A stretch of DNA of 8,747 nucleotides from Nostoc sp. CHAB 5715 (GTDB taxonomy: Bacteria > Cyanobacteriota > Cyanobacteriia > Cyanobacteriales > Nostocaceae). The number at the start of each line of letters is the position of its first letter. Position 1 is the stretch's first letter. Where the stretch lies: assembly GCF_020829685.1 (NCBI RefSeq), contig NZ_JAIVFR010000215.1, positions 1-8,747 on the forward strand, in the 5' to 3' direction. The notes under the pieces are model-generated. The model searched no databases, was not told the DNA's origin, and saw nothing but the letters and a program-made list of their open reading frames with translations. The position numbers and the translations under genes are program-made. Positions 5,796 to 8,747 of the stretch are shown here, piece after piece.

Positions 5796-5834
5796 ATAGG
5801 AATCCGGTTTGATTACTGAACTTACTTATGTGGT

Positions 5835-5882
5835 GCGCGTTCGCAAAGCGTCTCGCAGAGAAGCGCAGCGCAAGCGCGATCG
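5835..5882. repeat. Nostoc-type repeat, sister of the element inside the methyltransferase gene
   Basis: The GC-rich block GCGCGTTCGCAAAGCGTCTC followed by GCAGAGAAGCGCAGCGC stands out from AT-rich flanks. It shares the CGTTCGC..AGCGTCTCG.AGAGAAG core with 1139-1164. It lies about 40 bp outside the transposon-like end. Confidence 0.6.
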
Positions 5883-6054
5883 GCAGGCAAGAGGCAAAAG
5901 GCACTCTTGCAAAAGGATTCTAGAAGATTAAGGTAAAGCTGAGTTTTTTTCAAAAATCAAATAGGACTCCTATAGTTGAACTATATTTATGATACTTTTC
6001 AGCGCGATCGCCTTCGCCGTAAATCGGGTTAAGGCAAGAAAACTCATCATCTAA

Positions 6055-6327
6055 TACCTCAACACGACTTTGAAGTACCTCAAAACGACTTTGAAGTACC
6101 TCAACACGACTTTGAAGTACCTCAAAACGACTTTTAAGTACCTCAACACGATGTTGAAGTACCTCAACACGACTTTTAAGTACCTCAACACGACTTTTAA
6201 GTACCTCAACACGACTTTTAAGTACCTCAACACGATGTTGAAGTACCTCAACACGACTTTTAAGTACCTCAACACGATGTTGAAGTACTCCAACACGATT
6301 TCAAAGTACCTCAACATGACTTTGAGG
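6055..6327. repeat. 13 tandem copies of a 21-bp repeat
   Basis: Thirteen units of TACCTCAACACGACTTTTAAG and close variants run without any insertion or deletion. The variants fall in three main types: ...GACTTTGAAG (units 1-3), ...GACTTTTAAG (4, 6-8, 10) and ...GATGTTGAAG (5, 9, 11). The last two units are the most diverged. Because 21 is a multiple of three, two frames stay open throughout: KYLNTTF heptads on plus (6070-6345, TTG start) and LRYLKVV heptads on minus (6051-6317). A third frame, minus, reads LQSRVEV heptads with Val and Leu at coiled-coil a and d positions, but is stopped by TGA in unit 12 and has no start codon. None has a ribosome site, so I treat the array as a tandem repeat, possibly derived from a coiled-coil gene. 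It lacks the spacers of a CRISPR. Confidence 0.9.
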
Positions 6328-6355
6328 TATCTGTTGCTTATTTGATGTTACTTTT

Positions 6356-6386
6356 TTGACAGATTTAATAAATACCTCAGTACAAT
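6356..6386 (+). promoter_or_regulatory. candidate sigma-70 promoter for the 6514 gene
   Basis: TTGACA at 6356-6361 and TACAAT at 6381-6386 are separated by 19 bases, longer than the ideal 17. They lie directly after the tandem array and about 120 bases upstream of the start codon. Evidence is by consensus only. Confidence 0.35.
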
Positions 6387-6513
6387 CAACTAAAAATAAT
6401 TAGGTCGATCTTAATTTGCTTTAATTTTTCCGAATTATTTCTCAGAGAAGTTTATGGTTGCATTGGCTAGAGTACATGCAGTAATCCTATAACTTCCTTC
6501 AGGAGCGCATTTT

Positions 6514-6936
6514 ATGGCACGACTAAAACGCAGTTCACCGACTCTAGAAAAGGCTCTCCGTCGAATTGCAGGAATGCGATCGATTAGCCCGACGCTAGAA
6601 TTTGGCAACGGATTAAATTTGACAGACTACGACAGCCGCATCCAAACCTTGCAAACCCAGCTATCTACCTACAACACTTTACTCTCTAGCATAGATGAAA
6701 TGGCAGGTCGCCTCTCTCTAATTGAAGAAGAATTGGGCGGCTATTCTGAAAAGATGTTAATGAGTGTGGCAACGCATTATGGCAAAGACAGTTTGCAATA
6801 TGTCCAAGCGGGAGGCAAGTCACGCAAGAAATTATCACGCCGTTCGAGCAACACCCAATCCCCATCTGAGACTACAGCTACAACCTTGAATGGTGCAAAC
6901 AACAATGGTAAAAAAACCTCTGTTGTTTTACCTTAA
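6514..6936 (+). CDS. cyanobacterial hypothetical protein with central coiled coil
   Basis: A 140-residue soluble protein. The N-terminus (1-40) is basic and Ser/Thr-rich. Residues 38-75 (DYDSRIQTLQTQLSTYNTLL... LSLIEEEL) form a likely coiled coil. Residues 77-100 contain YSEKMLMSVATHYGKDSLQY followed by AGGKSRKK, a 'YGKDS-x2-Y-x-x-AGG-x-RK' signature that I recall from several uncharacterised cyanobacterial proteins. The last 40 residues are a low-complexity Ser/Thr/Asn tail. AGGAG at 6501-6505, eight bases before the ATG, supports the start. No catalytic motif, signal peptide or membrane segment is seen. It is followed by a broken VapC gene, but at 140 residues and with no DNA-binding motif it does not look like the cognate antitoxin. 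Function unknown. Confidence 0.75.
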   Translation: MARLKRSSPTLEKALRRIAGMRSISPTLEFGNGLNLTDYDSRIQTLQTQLSTYNTLLSSIDEMAGRLSLIEEELGGYSEKMLMSVATHYGKDSLQYVQAGGKSRKKLSRRSSNTQSPSETTATTLNGANNNGKKTSVVLP

Positions 6937-6996
6937 TGTTTAACTGCATCATGCTGGAGTGTTGCTGATTCTGGGTATAAATTAGAAGTTGTATGA

Positions 6997-7230
6997 ATTA
7001 AAACTGAACTGTTTCAGTGGGCAATTTTGCGTCAGTGGGGCGATCGTCGCCTCACACAGCTAGAACAATACCTGTGGAATTACCTGATCATTCCAGTCGA
7101 TCAATCCCTTTGTGAAGAATGGGCAGAGGTTCGTGCCAATCGACAAAGCGCAAGACGACCAATATCCCCACAAGATGCTTGGATTGCCGCAACGGCTCTA
7201 CTGGTCTGTCAAATTCATTTTGACGGTTAA
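6997..7230 (+). pseudogene. VapC-type PIN-domain toxin remnant
   Basis: The open frame begins right after a TGA at 6994-6996 and reads TELFQWAILRQWGDRRLTQL, then VDQSLCEEWAEVRANR and RPISPQDAWIAATAL. These are the middle and C-terminal parts of a VapC PIN ribonuclease: the Glu of 'ELf' and the Asp of 'PQDAWIAATAL' are acidic metal-site residues of the fold. The N-terminal 30-40 residues with the first catalytic Asp are absent. The C-terminal 'T-N--DF' part is also missing, because the frame ends at the edge of the palindromic repeat at 7231. There is no ribosome site before the only possible start (TTG 7027) and no VapB-like gene beside it. I read it as a decayed toxin gene truncated at both ends. 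Confidence 0.75.
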
Positions 7231-7255
7231 AGAGACGCGATAAATCGCCGTCTCT
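7231..7255. repeat. AGAGACGCGAT/ATCGCGTCTCT-type palindromic repeat
   Basis: AGAGACG (7231-7237) pairs with CGTCTCT (7249-7255) and CGAT (7238-7241) with ATCG (7244-7247), leaving a 2-base loop and one bulged C. It belongs by sight to the widespread cyanobacterial 'gtagagacgcg...cgcgtctctac' palindromes. It starts exactly at the base after the VapC remnant's TAA. Confidence 0.65.
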
Positions 7256-7463
7256 ACAGGAAATTTATCCATCAATTATTTATTGACAGACTACTACGCT
7301 ACGACTTACCGCTAGTCAAAATGAGATCAATTGCCTTAAGAGAGCGATCGCTTTCCTACTGCGAGGAGGCGATGTCTAACGAATTGCCACTCCGTGTCTA
7401 CGTTGTTGAAGTAAAAGGGCGATCGCAGTTTGGATATGAATTAAAGAGCGATCATTAACTGCT
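7256..7463. other. 208-bp spacer between the VapC remnant and the YoeB gene
   Basis: Two HIP1 octamers (7344-7351 and 7429-7436) and a GGCGATGTCTAACGA block near 7368 that may be a worn copy of the palindromic family. No gene or terminator was recognised. Confidence 0.45.
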
Positions 7464-7727
7464 TCAGACATCATAGTGAAATCGACAACTCAAAATGATG
7501 ATTTCAGTTTCAGTCACTTCATACACTAAACGATGCTCATCCGTAATTCGTCGTGACCAATATCCGCTCAGTTCATGCTTTAGAGGTTCAGGTTTGCCAA
7601 GTCCAGTAAATGGTTGACGAACAGTATCGTTAATCAGGGTGATGATCTTGCGATGAATTTTCTTATCTTGTGCTGCCCAGTCGTTGAATTGTTCAAATGC
7701 CTCAAGAGCGAATGTTATATTCTTCAT
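7464..7727 (-). CDS. yoeB: YoeB-type mRNA interferase toxin (type II toxin-antitoxin)
   Basis: An 87-residue RelE-superfamily toxin; E. coli YoeB has 84. The core KPEPLKHELSGYWSRRI and TDEHRLVYEV is almost diagnostic. By alignment from memory to E. coli YoeB, catalytic E46, R65 and H83 correspond to E47, R66 and H84 here, with Y85 following, so the toxin looks active. YoeB binds the ribosomal A site and cleaves mRNA. The open frame extends 15 codons upstream, but MKNITFALEAF at 7727 matches the usual YoeB start, and the extension has no counterpart in the family. The start codon lies inside the last codons of the antitoxin gene (26-bp overlap), so translation is probably coupled. Confidence 0.95.
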   Translation of the reverse strand: MKNITFALEAFEQFNDWAAQDKKIHRKIITLINDTVRQPFTGLGKPEPLKHELSGYWSRRITDEHRLVYEVTETEIIILSCRFHYDV

Positions 7728-7992
7728 TCCATTCCTCAGGCGTAAAACTGACCAAGTTGGTCTTTGTTTCAATGTTTTGAATAGCGGTCATCAAGTGGTA
7801 ACGATTGGCTTCAGTAGACAGCAAATACTCTGTCACATCTTGTTGAATAGATTGGTTAGCATTTGTCTCAACAACATCTTGTTCAACCAAAACAATCACT
7901 TCAACAACAGTTCCTTCTGCTAAATCAGACGTTTGAATCTCGATTTTGCCATCCTTGCCAACGACCACTTGCTGTTTAATGCCACTTAACAT
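7702..7992 (-). CDS. antitoxin of the YoeB pair, unusual N-terminal domain
   Basis: A 96-residue protein directly upstream of, and overlapping, yoeB. Residues 54-85 (TEYLLSTEANRYHLMTAIQN ...) resemble the toxin-wrapping C-terminal segment of YefM (AYLLRSPANARRLMDSI). Residues 5-37 (IKQQVVVGKDGKIEIQTSDL, AEGTVVEVIVLVE) are not Phd/YefM-like: they look like a small beta-barrel of the DUF104/AF2212 or AbrB sort, with the pattern 'DGKIel--dLpeGt-VeVivl'. It probably neutralises YoeB and represses its own operon through this N-terminus, as is usual for type II antitoxins. GAGG at 8001-8004, eight bases from the ATG, supports the start. Confidence 0.88.
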   Translation of the reverse strand: MLSGIKQQVVVGKDGKIEIQTSDLAEGTVVEVIVLVEQDVVETNANQSIQQDVTEYLLSTEANRYHLMTAIQNIETKTNLVSFTPEEWNEEYNIRS

Positions 7993-8004
7993 GATTAAAC
8001 CCTC

Positions 8005-8215
8005 ATGGTGCTAGATTTCACATTAGTTTTAGCTTAACTTAGTATGATCGCAATGGCTGAAATGGTAAACGGGCGATCGCCAATATTGTAAGTTGGGTTT
8101 GGCTCACTCTGGAGACAACCAGGGATTCATAATCTCAATATTCGTTCCATCGAGGGTTAGCTTTTATTCTTCAGTTTTGTTTAAGTCCCGTTATTCCCCT
8201 TATCTCCCCACTCCC
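8005..8215. other. spacer upstream of the toxin-antitoxin operon
   Basis: About 210 bp that should contain the promoter and operator of the minus-strand antitoxin-toxin operon. I found no convincing -35/-10 pair and no clear palindromic operator. It contains one HIP1 octamer (8073-8080) and a C-rich run near 8185-8220. Confidence 0.4.
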
Positions 8216-8747
8216 CTATCCCGGTTTGTGATCTAAACGTGTGGCTTGCTCTAGGGCGGCTTTTTCTTTGGCTCGGCGGACATAGGGTTGTAATTGGGTG
8301 CGATCGCAACCTGTTAAAATAATCAGGTTTTCCAAGCTGATCCCCCGCATTAACATTTCTACCCGCCAGGTTTGTTGTGCTTGTGCTATGGCTGGCGTTT
8401 GTCCTTGGGGAGTTAATAGTCTTTCACTCCATATTTGCCAACGTATCTGAAGGTCTGATTCTGAGATGGGTGTGCCTGTTTCATTCAAAAACATAGCTGA
8501 TTGAGCATCTTTACGACTTTTGAGCCATTTGATTAGAGGATTATTGGTAAAAGAGCCATAGCGTTTGCCCAAAATCCACTGATTCACAGGTACTTGTCGG
8601 ACAAATCCGGGAATTGTGATTTGTAGGAAGTGTCCTTGAGTATCGTAGATTTGGTGCGATCGCTCCAAGCTAATTATTTCTGTGGCGGATAACCCAGCCC
8701 CAAATAACACATAAGCCAAAGCATAATCTCGTACTCCCGATTTCCTG
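8216..8747 (-). CDS. tyrosine-recombinase-fold protein, 5' end outside window, probably catalytically degenerate
   Basis: About 176 C-terminal residues are visible; the frame continues past the right edge (RKSGVRDYALAYVLFGAGLS precedes the apparent TTG start at 8719, so that TTG is internal). VRDYALAYVLFGAGLSATEI aligns with the start of the phage integrase catalytic domain ('GLRxSEL'), but the first catalytic Arg is Ser here. TWRVEMLMRGISLENLIILTG aligns with the 'LRHxxAThLLexGxxLxxIqxLLGH' box: the Arg is kept, while the box His is Val and the GH His is Cys. A Tyr in LQPYVRRA sits near the nucleophile position. The protein therefore has the integrase fold with only Arg II and perhaps Tyr left. 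It may be a DNA-binding protein or a domesticated recombinase. I recall similar proteins annotated as integrases in Nostoc genomes. Confidence 0.7.
   Translation of the reverse strand, partial: RKSGVRDYALAYVLFGAGLSATEIISLERSHQIYDTQGHFLQITIPGFVRQVPVNQWILGKRYGSFTNNPLIKWLKSRKDAQSAMFLNETGTPISESDLQIRWQIWSERLLTPQGQTPAIAQAQQTWRVEMLMRGISLENLIILTGCDRTQLQPYVRRAKEKAALEQATRLDHKPG

Noticed and set aside
6055..6327. CRISPR array
   Set aside because: Units are contiguous 21-mers with no spacers and gradual variation between units.
6070..6345. Plus-strand protein of KYLNTTF heptads
   Set aside because: The only start is a TTG inside a repeat unit without a Shine-Dalgarno sequence, and the opposite strand is equally open because the period is 21 bp. 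It is better described as a tandem repeat.
7728..7772. 15-codon N-terminal extension of YoeB
   Set aside because: YoeB proteins begin at the MKxI-type sequence present at 7727; the extension lies inside the antitoxin gene and has no family counterpart.
7684..7923. 79-codon plus-strand frame opposite the antitoxin
   Set aside because: It is antisense to the overlapping toxin-antitoxin genes and has no independent support.

Overview
The window looks like a piece of a heterocyst-forming cyanobacterial chromosome (Nostoc/Anabaena type). Ten exact copies of the HIP1 octamer GCGATCGC occur in 8.7 kb. Several short palindromic repeat families that I associate with Nostocales are present, two of them inside a gene. 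The genes are sparse, mostly on the minus strand, and separated by repeat-rich spacers. No rRNA, tRNA or CRISPR array was seen.

Left part (1-2910): three minus-strand metabolic or housekeeping genes. These are the 5' two thirds of a beta-hydroxyacid (GarR/GLYR-like) dehydrogenase, a MidA/NDUFAF7-type SAM methyltransferase carrying two in-frame repeat insertions, and a VOC (glyoxalase-fold) protein. A possible 31-residue membrane peptide sits between the first two. A short transposase-like remnant follows at 3101-3307, then about 400 bases of weak or decayed sequence.

Centre (3719-5795): two minus-strand genes whose products share a nearly identical N-terminal effector-associated domain (EAD1-like). 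The upstream gene joins it to a CHAT caspase-like protease with His and Cys in place. The downstream gene joins it to a transmembrane helix and four TPRs. Together they look like a two-protein conflict or regulated-cell-death module: a cytosolic protease and a membrane-anchored TPR partner connected by homotypic EAD contacts. About 200 bp upstream of the protease gene is a sequence that closely resembles the end of a Tn7-like/CAST transposon (TGTATAGTGAC followed by spaced TGTCGTTG and TGACAAATT motifs). The pair may therefore be cargo just inside one end of a mobile element, or of its remnant. No transposition genes are in the window and the partner end was not found.

Right part (5796-8747): a Nostoc-type repeat, then a 13-unit array of a 21-bp tandem repeat with no convincing coding start, then a cyanobacterial coiled-coil hypothetical gene on the plus strand. 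After that come a VapC/PIN toxin remnant ending at a palindromic repeat, an intact antitoxin-YoeB pair overlapping by 26 bp, and the edge of a tyrosine-recombinase-fold protein that appears to lack most of its catalytic residues. The run of defence, toxin-antitoxin, repeat and recombinase-like features marks 3100-8700 as an accessory region.
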